Shown: positions 1 through 10,638 of the stretch, in pieces
How positions within the stretch are numbered: position 1 is the first letter of the stretch
How the letters are laid out: every line of letters begins with the position of its first letter
Assembly: GCF_036711975.1 (NCBI RefSeq)
Contig: NC_091971.1
Coordinates: 18,855,501 to 18,919,500, forward strand
Source: Onthophagus taurus
Lineage: Eukaryota; Arthropoda; Insecta; Coleoptera; Scarabaeidae
DNA: 64,000 nucleotides
Direction of reading: 5' to 3'
The notes under the pieces: model-generated
Told to the model about the DNA's origin: nothing
What the model saw: only the letters and a program-made list of their open reading frames with translations
The model's database searches: none
Translations under genes and position numbers: made by a program

Positions 1-980
1 CAAGAAATTACCTCACCTACATCAGTCCCACAGTAGTAGATGCGAATAAGACCTTAAAAATCTACACTGATGGCTCAAAAAGACGGAACGGGGCGGGAGC
101 GGGGGTCTTTTCCCATCATCCTCGAATACGCCTCTCAGAACCTCTAGGTAAAGGTACCGTCATACAAGCGGAACTGACCGCTATCAAACTTGCTGCTGAT
201 TATATTGTTGACTCGAATAAACGCGGTAAGTGTTATACTATTTATACAGACAGTAGGCAATCTGTTTTAGCGTTAAGCAGCGTTAAAATAACGTCTGCAC
301 TAATAATGGACTGCCATCTAGCACTGGAAGAAGCCACGAAACACAATCGTGTCACTATCCAATGGATCAAAGGGCACTCCGGCTCTACGGGTAACAAACA
401 TGCGGATAGGCTGGCAAAGCATGCTGCCAGCAGAGTTCCCTGTGCACCCGAGCCGATAATTACCCCTTCATTAGCTACTCATATCAACATGATTAAGCAC
501 ATTACCCACAAAAAATTCCTAAACGCGTGGGACAAAACCCCGGGCTGCTATCTTGCCAAGGATTTGTTAAAATATCCTTCGAAATCTACAGCTCAGTTTT
601 TCGTAGGGCTTGGGAAAAACGCCCTTCGATTAGCCACAGGTCTCCTCACGGGACACTGTAAGGTAAACAAGCACCTTCACAATATGAAGGTTGCAAATTC
701 TCCTCTCTGTCGAGCCTGTGAACAGGACAACGAGACCGCTAGACACATCTTGTGTGATTGCCCCTCTCTAGCAGACCTCAGAATGAGGACCCTCGGAGAG
801 GCATGGCCGACCACAGATGATATCAGGAACTTCCCTCTGAGTAATATCCTGGCCTTCGGTAATTCCCTAGGCTGGCTGATGTGAAAAGAGGTTATGTTGG
901 GAGTATGCACAAGGAGTCCAATGGGGCCTAAGTGCGGTGTGCGGGAACGAATGCACTCCCGTTTCCTTACATACATACAT
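1..980 (+). mobile_element. LINE 3' end with RNase H domain (I-type superclade)
   Basis: An open frame runs from about base 3 to the stop at 882-884. It encodes a ribonuclease H domain that would remove RNA from the RNA/DNA hybrid during retrotransposition. The acidic residues are visible in order: D in IYTDGSKRR, E in QAELTAIK, D in IYTDSRQS, and D in the HADRLAKH region. A C-terminal cysteine/histidine knuckle follows (CRAC...ARHILCDC). After the stop there is a short 3' UTR ending in a TACA-type simple repeat at 968-980, as in LINEs that lack a poly(A) tail. The reverse transcriptase lies upstream of the window, so intactness cannot be judged. Seen: motifs and tail. Inferred: I-like clade, because RNase H is confined to a few LINE clades. 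Confidence 0.8.
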
Positions 981-1280
981 AGTAAGGGCCCTAAAATTGA
1001 TCCTTGGGGCACACCTTGTTTTATGTTTAATAACTTGGAATTTTTATCTTTCCATTGAACGTATTGTTGGCGTTCGGAGAGGTATGAGTTTAGGAGTTCT
1101 AGTTGTACTCCTCTTATGCCATAATATTCCAGCTTGTCTAAAAGTATGTTGTGGCTTACAGTATCAAACGCCTTGGTAAGATCTAATAAGTTGATTTCCA
1201 CTAGTTCTTTATTATCAAGTGCTTCTGTAATAAAATTTATGACATTCATCATCGCTGTTGTTACCGATTTTTTCATTGCT
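981..1280 (-). mobile_element. LINE reverse transcriptase fragment (Jockey/CR1-like)
   Basis: The minus strand encodes a piece of reverse transcriptase: [14 protein letters not shown] (palm region with the first catalytic Asp) followed by [12 protein letters not shown]. It stops abruptly at the end of the plus-strand LINE at 980, so the open frame on the minus strand continues into unrelated antisense sequence and is chimeric. The YADD box is not present. I see no target duplication. It is probably a truncated copy into whose edge the neighbouring LINE inserted. Confidence 0.75.
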
Positions 1281-1673
1281 TAGAACATTGCTTAGATATT
1301 GAAATATTAAGACAAGGAGTTACAATTAAATTAATGAAAGTTTCCTGAATTTTTAAGATCCCCTTTGCTATTTGGTACGTTTCATTCTGGTGGCCTACCA
1401 ATTCAAGTAAATTGTTTTCGTCAATGTCTCAAGATTTTGTAACGTCAGAATGAACTCTATGATCAAGTAGTGAGTTTAGTTTAATGCGAAATTGAATCTT
1501 ATGAAATTCTCACGTACAGCTTCACTTGAAGAAGTGTTATTAAAGTTCTTATGAAAAATTCTTTTTGCGTAGTTTCAACTTGATATTTTGATTCAGCAAA
1601 AAAAAAATTACTAAAAAAATATATATTTGACAACACAATACGTTTTTATTTATTGAAATAAGATATTTATAAA
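1281..1673. other. AT-rich spacer with polyadenylation signal of the next gene
   Basis: No coding or repeat structure is recognised. On the minus strand AATAAA (complement of 1645-1650) lies about 25 bases beyond the stop codon of the gene at 1674-2648 and probably serves as its polyadenylation signal. Confidence 0.5.
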
Positions 1674-2648
1674 TCAAAGTGGTCCGTGTATTAATATATC
1701 TAAAACTAAAGGTTTTTGAAACCCTCCAGTCATTCCCTTAATTCTATCCTCAGTTAAAATCAATCCTTTATTTTGTAGACACATAGATCTAAAATTTTCA
1801 TTTAAACTCGTCAACGGTCCGAAATATTTCACCCTCAATCGGTTACATTGACTTGATAAAGCGAGGGTGTAATTAAAATTTGTAACCAAATTCGAAGCGA
1901 CCCAAACAAAATATTTTTCAGCTGGAACGTAGTCGCAATAATTGTTATAACCCGTATCGGTACATTCGAATAATAATTTAGTGGCCATAATTAAAACTAC
2001 GGGATTTTTCGATACAGTTTGTGGTCCCAAATTCAAATTATTTATATTATCGCAAATTGTTATTTCCGGTTTTTTGATTCTCAGTAAACAAATACACATG
2101 ATATCGTCTATTTTTATATCTTCTGCATGAAATTCCATACCATTTCTAGCTTCTAAATGTGTTGTAATTAAGGCAACATGTTTGTGTTCACATTCAAAGT
2201 GATAATCAACGGATTTTATTGCAATAGCTTTATTGCAAGTTTTTAGTGGACAGTACAAAGGTCGCGATGTGTTTGACAACAAAGAAGTTAATGAATGAGT
2301 ATTATCGATTTTTGAGAAATTTGCTGAAGATACTCTTCCAGTTACATAAAAACCCGGCCGCGGAAACATTTTTGTTGTTATCAATGACGATATAGTATCC
2401 AACGGTTTCGGCTTCTTTTTATCATGAGCATGATCTATCCATGCGTTACAAGTAAAATGAGGACACCTGGATTCTTTACCTTTATAGTATTCTTGTTGGT
2501 AACAATTTTGACAGAAAAAATGACCTTGATAGCAAGCGAATAATTCTTGAAGATTGTACTTCCCGTTACAAATGTCACAAAAAAATGAATCTTCTTCTGT
2601 ATCTTCTAAATCAATAGTGTTTAATGTTGTTGAATTTGTATCTTCCAT
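1674..2648 (-). CDS. Zinc-finger protein with DUF4729-like domain
   Basis: A single-exon protein of 324 residues. Residues about 24-68 hold a RING-like zinc-binding pattern (CDIC, then C...H, CQNC, and CPHFTC). Residues about 130-320 resemble the insect domain I remember as DUF4729: CPLKTCNKAI, HFECEHKHVA, a tract ending WVASNLVTNFNYTLALSS, and KYFGPLTSL. The molecular function of that family is unknown to me; related fly genes are short and intronless. A polyadenylation signal lies just downstream on the minus strand. The frame is intact, is unlike any transposon family I know and lies between mobile elements, so I take it as a host gene. The start is the first Met; no upstream in-frame alternative is evident. 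The domain name is from memory. Confidence 0.65.
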   Translation of the reverse strand: MEDTNSTTLNTIDLEDTEEDSFFCDICNGKYNLQELFACYQGHFFCQNCYQQEYYKGKESRCPHFTCNAWIDHAHDKKKPKPLDTISSLITTKMFPRPGFYVTGRVSSANFSKIDNTHSLTSLLSNTSRPLYCPLKTCNKAIAIKSVDYHFECEHKHVALITTHLEARNGMEFHAEDIKIDDIMCICLLRIKKPEITICDNINNLNLGPQTVSKNPVVLIMATKLLFECTDTGYNNYCDYVPAEKYFVWVASNLVTNFNYTLALSSQCNRLRVKYFGPLTSLNENFRSMCLQNKGLILTEDRIKGMTGGFQKPLVLDILIHGPL

Positions 2649-3095
2649 TCTTTTTTATTAACAATAAATTTTGAAGTTTAAAAATTTGATAGATGTCTTT
2701 TTTGACGAGTTGTATAAATGAATTAAACTTAAATATACACTACTCTCCAAAATTATCGCACCACCTAAATTATGCATTAAGTTTAAAGGTATTTTTTTTT
2801 TAATCAACGGATTCTGCAACACCCTGTGGAATTTATCAGAAAGAACCGCTACATTCCATTTACATTACGTTAGAATGGCAACCCTTCTCTACATTTTCGT
2901 TCAAGAATCATCTCGATATCTCTTTTATCAAGGAAGATACACATTTTTTAAGTTTGACTTAATTTTGTTGAAATATAATCCTTACTAATGAAACAAGCAG
3001 GCTATAAAATATCAAACAGTTTGACAGAAATGCTTGTCAATTTTATTTACGCATTTAGGAAGTTGCTGCTTTGGGTTATTAAGTGTTTATTTGAC

Positions 3096-3649
3096 ATGGA
3101 CCGTATTTCAAGACATTTAAACCGCGATGAGTGTGTTGAGGCAGCTACTTTAGCCAATGAAGGAATAAGTTATCGTGAAATAGGCTTGAGATTAGGAGTT
3201 TCTCATACAACAATATCACGTGTCTTTCAACGATTTCAAGAGACCATTACAAGACGACCTGGACAAGGAAGAAGGAGAGTCACAACACTACGCCAAGATC
3301 GTTTTATTAGACTTCGTGCTTTAAGGGAACGTTTTGTTACAATAAGAAACTTACAGATACAAGTAGCAGATGTTCATAATATTCGAATTAGTACTAACAC
3401 TGTACAAAGGCGTCTCACCGAAGGTGATTTGCATGCAAGGATTCCTGCCAGAGCACCAAATTTAAACGCAAATCATCGTAGAAGGAGATTGCAATTTGCC
3501 AGAGAACATCTTGACTGGAATGCTGATGACTGGGAACAAGTACTGTTCACAGATGAATCAAGGTTTTGTTTATACAGCTCAGATAGACGTTTAAAAGTAA
3601 TTCGACGGTCCAATGAACGCTATGCACAGTGCAACATACGACCGACAAC
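3096..3649 (+). pseudogene. Tc1 transposase, 5' part
   Basis: Starts at MDRISRHLNRDE. The paired helix-turn-helix DNA-binding region is clear: an HTH with YREIGLRLGVSHTTISRVFQ, then the linker RRPGQGRRR and a second HTH with TNTVQRRLTEGDL. The catalytic region opens with VLFTDESRFCLY, whose Asp is the first of the DDE triad, and breaks off at CNIRPTT where another transposon is inserted. It encodes the first half of the enzyme that would cut and paste the element at TA sites. The next part lies 4.8 kb away. Confidence 0.88.
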
Positions 3650-5868
3650 AGTGAATCGGTTATTTCGAAAAGGCCACTACTCCAAAAAAGTAAATTTTTC
3701 AGGAGAATAAAAAAACGTTTCATTTTCGTATTAGTCAGAATATCGATTTCTTTTCAGAACAAAGACCTAAATTATGATACTGTGAAAGTTTTATAAACAA
3801 AAAAAATATTAAAAATGAATCTAATGCGCAATTAAACAAATTTTTGTATTTGGATTTGTGGCCTTTTCCAAACAAATATTGGTGGTTTCATGATTGATGA
3901 TTAAAAAAATTTAAGTATTGTTAATAAAAAAATTTATTATATAAAAAAAAAAGATTTTACAGTTAAGAAATACTTAATGGTATTTAATAATCCTCTTCTG
4001 GCGGTTCATCACTATTAGTAGTAGACCATAAAATCAGCTCATCATAAAAAAATTTTTTGTCTTCTGGTACATACTGCACAAGTTTCTTTAGATTGGCCAT
4101 TTTTTTGTAATTTATAGCGATTTTAGCAGTGTAAGCAAGCTTTGATGGTAGAGGAGGACAAACTCCAGATGGTTTTCCAAATGAAAATTCATAGAAAATA
4201 AGCCCATCGATGAATGGGCGTACTTTAACAATGCCAGATTTTGTGCAATCATATTCGAACTCATTGTACTGAGAAATTTGAAAAGTCTTCTTTTCATCTC
4301 TAGCTTTTTTCCCATAGGAGTCGATTGACAGAGTGGTTTTCTTATAGTACTTGGGCCACCATTCCTTAAAGTCCAAAATTTCTTCATTATTAACCCTTTT
4401 TATTGAGAACAGAGATTTTTTAGGGGATTCTTCTATTAGCTGAAAATATTCTTCAGGAAGAAATATTCGATCTTGCTTGCGAATAAGCCTTTTTGCTACC
4501 CCAAAGTCTCTATCGCTTGGGAGAAATGAATGACCCTCTCAAAATAATGTTTCAAGAAAGTGCACACTTCGTTGGGTCCTTTGTGAGCCTCGCCCTCATG
4601 ATAAGAGTAAAATTTAGCCTCTCCTGTTTTTAAGTTATGTATACTGAATTCAAAAACCCATAGTTGTCGATAATAAAAAATTTCCTGTACAGGTATGTGT
4701 GGTATAGGTAAATTTTGCATGTAATCCATTGTGATTCCCAATATTTCCTCTTTCTCTAAAGAGAGCTTCTTGATGTGTTGTAGTTTTTTATAGAATTTCT
4801 TAGCCCTGTTTTTATGAACTAAGAGTTCTGCTGTAGCAACTCTTTTTGCATTGTCATTGAGAGTTGTACTTTTAACTTTCTGACCAAGTTCTTCACAGGC
4901 CAAACATACGTCAACTTGAGGGCAACCAAAAGTATAAGTAAAATTTTCATGGAATTATTTCAAATAAAAACCGTATTTCACTTTTCAGTCAGGAAACTTT
5001 TTCATAAACATATTATGCATTTGTTGAACATCCAAAGTAGCAGGCAAGTACTTTTTTAATACATTGTTTGAATAATGTACTTCCTTAACATCAAACGATT
5101 CTATGTGTTCTTTTATTTGCAAGCATACCTCACCTGGTATTAAATTATGTCTAAATTGTGCAGATTTACCTCTATTGTCTCTTGGAGTAGTTCCAGAAAT
5201 TAGTAGAAGACATAATCGTCTAACATGCTTTTCACCAACGCCATATAAACTCAAGAAAGCTTTTTTACATACCTGCTTACGAATTCCATTCAAACAAACA
5301 TGAAACAGAAAATTCCCAGTAAACAAGAAACATCTGTGAAACATTTCAATTTTAACGTACAATGAATTAAATGAAACATTTTACAACTACGTTTCATATA
5401 CGTGACAGATACGATTGTTACGAAACGTATCTAAAGATATGTATCAAATACATTTCAGTAGGAATATTTATGAAATATCATTAAAATATGTAGCAGAAAC
5501 ATTTCATTTGAAACATTTCTCTACAAATGTGTCTGAAACATGTCTGAATATCTTCATCAGCGCCTGTGAACGTATGCGCATGTTCTAGGACGCGGTGACT
5601 CATCAGCGTCTTGTCACGACTTGTTCTATTGTGTGTTTTGTTCTGTTCAGTTCTGTTCTCAGTTCCTTCGAATCGTTTTCTATATATCTGTTCTGTGGCT
5701 CGAATATTGGTTTAGAATGGCGCAGGTAAGTTTCGTATAAGTTTTTTTATATATCACCACTAGGTTTAGTTATTTTTAAATTTATCTAAAAACATTCTTG
5801 TTTAAAATGATGACTTAAATCTTGTGATTGAATTTAACCGAAGAATATTATATTGACATAAAGTTATT

Positions 5869-6133
5869 CCTTAACCAACGCGATGTATTCGCTGCGACGG
5901 CGATTGTTACGCTTGATAATGTTGTCGCCAAGTCGACACGGCGGCAAATAAACATACACAAACGTGCCCAAACCGACGTTTTCAACTGTCAGGTGACAAC
6001 GACAAAAACCGTGGGTGTAGCGATACTTTCGCGTCGGTCTGGGTATGTTCATTTGCCGCGGCTTCGTGTTGACCTGGCGACATGGTCATGCGAAACAATC
6101 GCCGTTACAGAGAATAAATCGCATTGGTTAAGG
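5869..6133. mobile_element. Foldback MITE (CCTTAACCAA ends)
   Basis: Two imperfectly inverted arms of about 115 bases start with CCTTAACCAAYGCGAT and meet in a short centre. The arms are distinctly GC-richer than their surroundings (GGCGATTGTT, GTCGCCA). The open frame that spans it on the plus strand is an accident of this composition. It lies within copy 1 of the CCCAGTAAAC element. No certain target duplication was seen. Confidence 0.72.
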
Positions 6134-6542
6134 AGGAGTTTAAAACTTTTTCCATGACCGAATTCTAATTTAAACATACATTTTAGTGGCAGTTAGGAAG
6201 AGCTTCCATTTAACTGATAAAGAATATGAAGTGGTAGTAAGCAATTGGTTACGACAAGCGAATTTACGTTATAATAGGCGAAATAAGGAAACTGCAGATG
6301 AGATAATAAAGAATATTGTTATTTTCTATTAGTATTCTTTCTTTCGTTTACTCGTCGCAATACGGAAAACGTAGTGCAAGAATCGCATCTCAAATATGAA
6401 ACAAATTTAAAAATTTTGTGTTGCCATTTCTCCATATATGTATATTTTATGTAGTTTTGTACTTTTATGTTTTAGTTTTATGTAGGTTATTTAAATTTTA
6501 GTTAAATTTCTTAGTCTTGAACAATCATAAAAAGATGATGAA

Positions 6543-6914
6543 AGAGATCTCCAGCTTCTTCAGACTACAAGTAAAGAAGACCTATTTATTTTGTAAAAGT
6601 CTTATTGCTATAAGTGAGACCACATGTTGTAAAATTCTTTTTATCAAGAAAAATAAACAATTCCACGACTGTTGTACATCGTTTGTGGTACATTACTTGT
6701 TTTATTGTATTATCTGACATGTAAATTGTCATGTAACTGTTTTTGTAAGTTATTTTGTAATACTGATAGTTTCTCTTCATAAAAAGAATTTTACAACATG
6801 TGATATCTCCAATAACTAAGAAAAAAAAAAATGTTAAATATATTATTATAATTATTATTATTAAATATATTATAGGTATTCTTTATTTGTAGTCTGAAGA
6901 AGCTGGGGATCTCT
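6543..6914. repeat. Long palindromic repeat with microsatellite core
   Basis: The segments AGATCTCCAGCTTCTTCAGA (from 6545) and its near-complement ending at 6914 are inverted. So are CACATGTTGTAAAATTC (from 6621) and its complement ending near 6803. The right arm is expanded by an ATT/TAA microsatellite at about 6835-6880. It is a foldback unit nested in copy 1 of the CCCAGTAAAC element. The right arm also carries a CTGAAGA...GAAAC word (6894-6922) that recurs elsewhere in the window. Confidence 0.65.
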
Positions 6915-7325
6915 GGCGAAACATCACAAATATATGTGTATTAATTGAAACAATGTTTCGTTTGAGAAAAAAAAATTCTTTCGGTTATTCATATATAAAC
7001 AGAAGTAAAAATAATTAAAAATTCCACTAATATGATCTAAATTTAACTTTATATTTAAATGACCTACATAAATTATTGGAATGTTAATTATGATGATTAT
7101 TAGAATTTTATTTTAGTTACCATTTTAATATATTTTGTATATATATTTACTAAATATATTTAATGCATACCTACTCTTATACTTACTTTATATGTCCTAA
7201 TCAATGAGAAAACAGAATAGTAGAAATTATTGACTGATAATTTTGAAATTTGGTACAGTAGGCGGTAAGTAACAAGTATCGTACCATATCATACTTCTAT
7301 TATTATTTTTCCTACCTTAAGGTAT

Positions 7326-7464
7326 GATTTTGTTGCAGCGTCCACCGTCTGCGCCCTGGGTGGTATGCTCAGAAATGCTTCCTCAGCATATGCATATCTT
7401 TTGAGGAAGCATGTATGAGCATCTTGTCCAGGATGCAGACGCTACACCTCAACGAAATTATATC
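7326..7464. repeat. Hairpin-forming inverted repeat
   Basis: Arms of about 55-60 bases pair around a loop near 7390-7402. Matching words include GTCTGC, CCTGG, ATGCTCA and ATGCTTCCTCA and their complements. Roughly three quarters of positions pair by eye. It may be a small foldback transposon or could give a structured RNA; nothing here shows transcription. Confidence 0.6.
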
Positions 7465-8454
7465 TTTACATACATATGTACATCTCTGAAACGTCAACGA
7501 AACCTTTCAGAAATTATTTTTAAATGTTTATGATACATACTATTAATGTAATGTAAATGTAAACAAAACATTACAGAAATAATTCAAAACCATTAATGAA
7601 ACATTTTAGTAGTGTACCGTAATTGTCAGCTGTATGTTGCAGAAACGTTTCAATAGAAACGTTTCAATAAAACATAAAAAGGGTCGGACATTAGCAGTTT
7701 CAGACACGTTTCATCTATGTTTCAGAAATATGTCGAAGAACGTTTCATGTTTCAATAATATGTATCAGAAATGTTTCTGAAACGCAAATTTGTTTACTGG
7801 GTTATTGGGTATCTCAATATGTTTCTTGGCATTTTGAGACTTCTTTTAACAGGTTTCGCTTCTATCAAACTTTGTAAGTAGGAGTCTTGAGAGTTTTTAT
7901 CATCAAACTGATGCAAAGATGTTAACAAAGCGATTCTATCTAATTCTAAATAATTTTCACAACATTGTTTACGACAAGTACAGTCGATTCCAGTTTGTCG
8001 TGCCATAACCTTTTTTCCAACATGATTAATATGTGCCTCACCTTTCTTAATAACTTCACTTTTATACTCGGAACGGTTAATAATGCCCTTCTTTCTCTTC
8101 TTTTGTTTACTATTTTCAATATTGTCACTATTTTCACTGTCAGAGCTACTCATTTTTATATAAACAATGCAACATAAACTAAAAAATACGATCAAGATCA
8201 CAGAAAACTGCATCGATATGGCAGTCAGCTGTTCGGTCGGTACGCGTACATTTGACTAGAAAACGCCACTTGTCCGGAGATGTGGCCTTTTCAAAGTAAA
8301 CAGGGAACAACACCGACATGGATTTTATTAACGAAGAGTGAAGTTTGCGGCGTTTTCGCATGTAACAAAGCTTAAAGTATATTTTGAATCAATTTCTGTG
8401 TTTAACTATTTTTGGTAAAAACATGGAGATGTGGCCTTTTCGAAATAACCGATT

Positions 8455-8793
8455 CAACTTTATTTAATGGAGGATCTGTAATGGTTTGGGGTGGAATTTC
8501 GCTTACAGCACGAACAGACCTTGTTTCTTTGCGAAGAGGTTCATTAACAGGTGAAAGGTATATTACAGACATTTTATCGGAACACGTGGTACCCTTTGCT
8601 CCTTACATAGGAAATAATTTTTTATTAATGCATGATAATGCAAGACCTCATGTTGCCTGTACGATCCGTGACTATTTGGATGAAGTTGGTATACAAACCA
8701 TGGACTGGCCACCCTGTAGCCCTGATCTCAATCCAATAGAGAATTTATGGGAATTTTATGCTAAAAAACCGTTTACAGAGGAAGGGTTAAAAA
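8455..8793 (+). pseudogene. Tc1 transposase, 3' part
   Basis: Resumes the transposase after the large insertion: LFNGGSVMVWGGISLTARTD, then LLMHDNARPHVACTIRDYL with the second catalytic Asp, and PPCSPDLNPIENLWE with the catalytic Glu. The Asp-Glu spacing fits Tc1 (DD34E). Homology fades after ENLWE, and a Tigger terminal repeat starts at 8794, so the last ~50 residues of the enzyme are missing. Confidence 0.85.
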
Positions 8794-8881
8794 CAGTAAT
8801 ACACCGGGATTACGTAATAGGTGGGACCGGGTAAGATTACGTAAGTCGAGTATCTGGATACGTTGAAGCAAAATTTATATA

Positions 8882-10447
8882 TGTTACCGTCAATTTGTAT
8901 AATTCAGGTACTCTATACAATGCCTAGGTAATGTATAAAATACCGGGAGTGTCTAGGCAATGTATGAAATATTATGAAGATTATTGTCCCTTAGATACTT
9001 TACCTAGGTAATGTATACAATTCTTAGGGATTACATAGAGTACCTGTTGGTCAATCGGCTAGATTTTGGTCTGTATTTATTAATTTTTACTCATAATAAA
9101 CTTTTTTACAATCTATAAGTTATTGTACAAAAAAAGGCACCTAGTACCTTTCTGTAACCATAGATTATAAAATAATCATAAATTACATTAAACTTAAAAG
9201 TTTTCTGGGTTAACTAACATAATATCTTTTGCTTCTTATAAGTAATCAAGTAATAGTAGATCTACTGGCCTCTCAGAATTGAGTAAGTAAAAAAATATAT
9301 TTATTTATTCTTACATGAACTATTGTGACATTTTGAAATGCATAAAATCTTACTTTTAAGACATGAACACTTGTTAATATCACAGTGTTTTTTGCATGTA
9401 CATTTAATAAATCTCTGACCTGTCCCCGTAAATTGCAGATTCGCAACTGTACGGAGCGTCGTTTCTAGATTACGGACATCTTCTCTTTTAAGTAGTTCTT
9501 GACGACAAACTGTAAAGTGCTGTCTTGAATACAAATTCTTTACAACACCTAGCGTTGTTCCTATTTTATAAAATTCGTCATCCGTTTTTTGTAAGACTAC
9601 AATCCTATTGCGAGCATCACCATGACCTCTGTCGACTTTCGGAACAGGAATTCTTACAGTGGTACCCAATGGCACAAAGGGAAATTGTTTTTTCAGAAGT
9701 GTTAAATATTTTCTGAGCTTGCTCTGTTAAATTATCTTTGGAACTGATGCAGTTCTCTACAGCTAAAGCGTTTTTAAGTATAATGGGCAAACAACTTTAG
9801 AACCATAGCCTTCTGCCATACCTTCCTTCGGGGCAGCACAAATAGCATGAATGGGTCTATTGCATGTTCTACACGAATGAGCACCCGTTGTCTCCTCAGT
9901 ACAAACACAGCACAAGAGTGGGGAATCCAATGATTGCTCACGTTCTGATACGAAATTGAGAACATCTAAGGGTTGTCTATGTACCTCAGAAAGAAGACCT
10001 TCAATATTCGCAGGTTCATTAAGAATCTCGGCACTTCGGATAGTCATGTGTTCATCTCATGTTCATCAAACGCACTTTGAGCATTCAAAGCTTCATTACA
10101 GATCTCAGAACTTTCTATGATGGGGCTTTGTTGATGTTGAGCTTCGAGATTGACTTCTATATTAAAGATTCTGAAGGAATGGGAATACTTGGTGATGACT
10201 TAATCACATTTTCTAGATCCTCTTCACTCTCCAGGTTATGAGTATGATCGAGAGGTAAAGATATACCAAAGATATTCCCTTTTCTCGCCTTTTACACACA
10301 TTGCCGGCTTCGCATTCGGTATTTTATAGAATACCTAGGCAAAGTATAAAATTAATAATATTTCATGTATTACCTAAACGTTTTAGGTATTCTATAAATT
10401 GCCTAGGTATTGTATAGAATACCGGATTATACAGATTGCCGGTAACA
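8882..10447 (-). mobile_element. Ginger-like DNA transposon with TATA target duplication
   Basis: The ends begin TGTTACCGTCAATTTGTATA at 8882 and finish with the complementary CGGTAACA at 10447, flanked on both sides by TATA (8878-8881 and 10448-10451). The terminal ~180 bases are rich in CCTAGGTA / TATACAAT words on both sides. The minus-strand coding content is only the C-terminal portion of an integrase-type protein, so the catalytic core has been deleted. TGT...ACA ends, a 4-bp duplication and this protein type fit Ginger elements as I know them. Confidence 0.75.
9301..10047 (-). pseudogene. Ginger-like integrase protein, C-terminal part
   Basis: From 10047 down, a cysteine-rich zinc finger (CCVCTEETTGAHSCRTC, then H..C and CP) is followed after a frame change near 9770-9700 by the segment VRIPVPKVDRGHGDARN and a cysteine-rich tail (CTCKKHCDINKCSCLKSK, then CHNSSCKNK). 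This order is typical of the C-terminus of insect proteins labelled KRAB-A domain-containing protein 2-like, which are Ginger-type integrases. The integrase DDE core normally found upstream is absent, so the copy is non-autonomous. Confidence 0.7.
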
Positions 10448-10638
10448 TATAGAACAAAAGGTAAACCGGAAACATATTCTAAATCAAATTTATTTATGCA
10501 TTCTAATAACAGTACGAAACAAATCAGAAAAAAATAATATTATTTTTAGATTTCGTCATTTAAATTGGACGGCTTTATAAAACTGGTGATGGTAGTTTGG
10601 CGACATAAATTCTTTTTCTTCTCACCTAGGATTTCTTG

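Larger units (their letters stand above)
5315..7801. mobile_element. CCCAGTAAAC-ended element, copy 1
   Basis: Begins CCCAGTAAACAAG at 5315 and ends with the complementary TTGTTTACTGGG-like sequence at 7801. TT flanks each side, consistent with a 2-bp target duplication. The outer ~230-320 bases at each end are packed with GAAACATTTC-like words (ATGTTTC/GAAACAT) and match copy 2 (12777-13985) in reverse orientation. The interior is unlike copy 2. It holds a GC-richer segment with a possible first exon (ATGGCGCAG followed by GTAAGT at 5717-5731), a 265-bp foldback at 5869-6133, a possible coding stretch SFHLTDKEYEVVVSNWLRQA near 6200, a palindromic unit at 6543-6914 and a hairpin at 7326-7464. 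No transposase is recognised. It sits inside the DUF7869-like gene. Confidence 0.8.
3984..8153 (-). pseudogene. DUF7869-like transposon-borne gene, broken
   Basis: The protein starts at MSSSDSENSDN (8153) after a TATATAAA-like stretch. An N-terminal cysteine-rich part (CTCRKQCCENY) runs to 7802. A 2.5-kb element follows, and the frame resumes from 5314 with HVCLNGIRKQVCKKAFLSLY and the basic GTTPRDNRGK segment. Two in-frame stops lie near 4980 and 4940. The hallmark stretch QNLPIPHIPVQEIFYYRQLW is at about 4700. A deletion plus frameshift near 4490 removes part of the core, and the last part (EILDFKEWWPKYYKKT to PEEDY) ends at 3984. I recognise the family from many arthropod genomes as repeat-encoded and believe its core is the Pfam domain DUF7869 (from memory). 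Its biochemical activity is unknown to me; a transposase role is inferred from its position inside terminal repeats. Confidence 0.65.
3650..8454 (-). mobile_element. Terminal-inverted-repeat transposon encoding a DUF7869-like protein
   Basis: Bounded by inverted repeats. The left end reads AATCGGTTATTTCGAAAAGG then CCAC from 3654, and the right end is its exact complement ending at 8454; an AGTG precedes the repeat on the left only. The repeat continues imperfectly inward (CTCC). CAAC flanks both sides, and excision restores the frame of the Tc1 transposase. Extra subterminal copies of GTGGCCTTTTC lie at 3858 and 8281 and could be transposase-binding sites. It carries a minus-strand gene of a multicopy arthropod family, and is itself interrupted at 5315-7801. 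I do not recall a named superfamily with these ends. Confidence 0.8.
2737..8793 (+). mobile_element. Tc1-like transposon, split by a large insertion and truncated at its 3' end
   Basis: The 5' end begins near 2737 with a CACTACTCTCCAAAATTATC-type terminus. The transposase is in two parts, 3096-3649 and from 8455. Between them lies a 4.8-kb transposon. A CAAC tetranucleotide occurs on both sides (3646-3649 and 8455-8458), and removing one copy plus the insert restores the reading NIRPTTLFNGGSVMVWGG. The third catalytic residue lies at about 8745 in NPIENLWE. Soon after, homology ends and a Tigger terminus begins at 8794. The matching 3' terminal repeat was not found, so the 3' end has been lost. 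Confidence 0.85.

Noticed and set aside
677-1276. 199-codon minus-strand open frame
   Set aside because: The N-terminal half is LINE reverse transcriptase, the C-terminal half is antisense of another LINE; it is a chance fusion, not a gene.
5828-6157. 109-codon plus-strand open frame
   Set aside because: It coincides with the two arms of a foldback MITE; the frame is open because of arm composition and matches no protein family.
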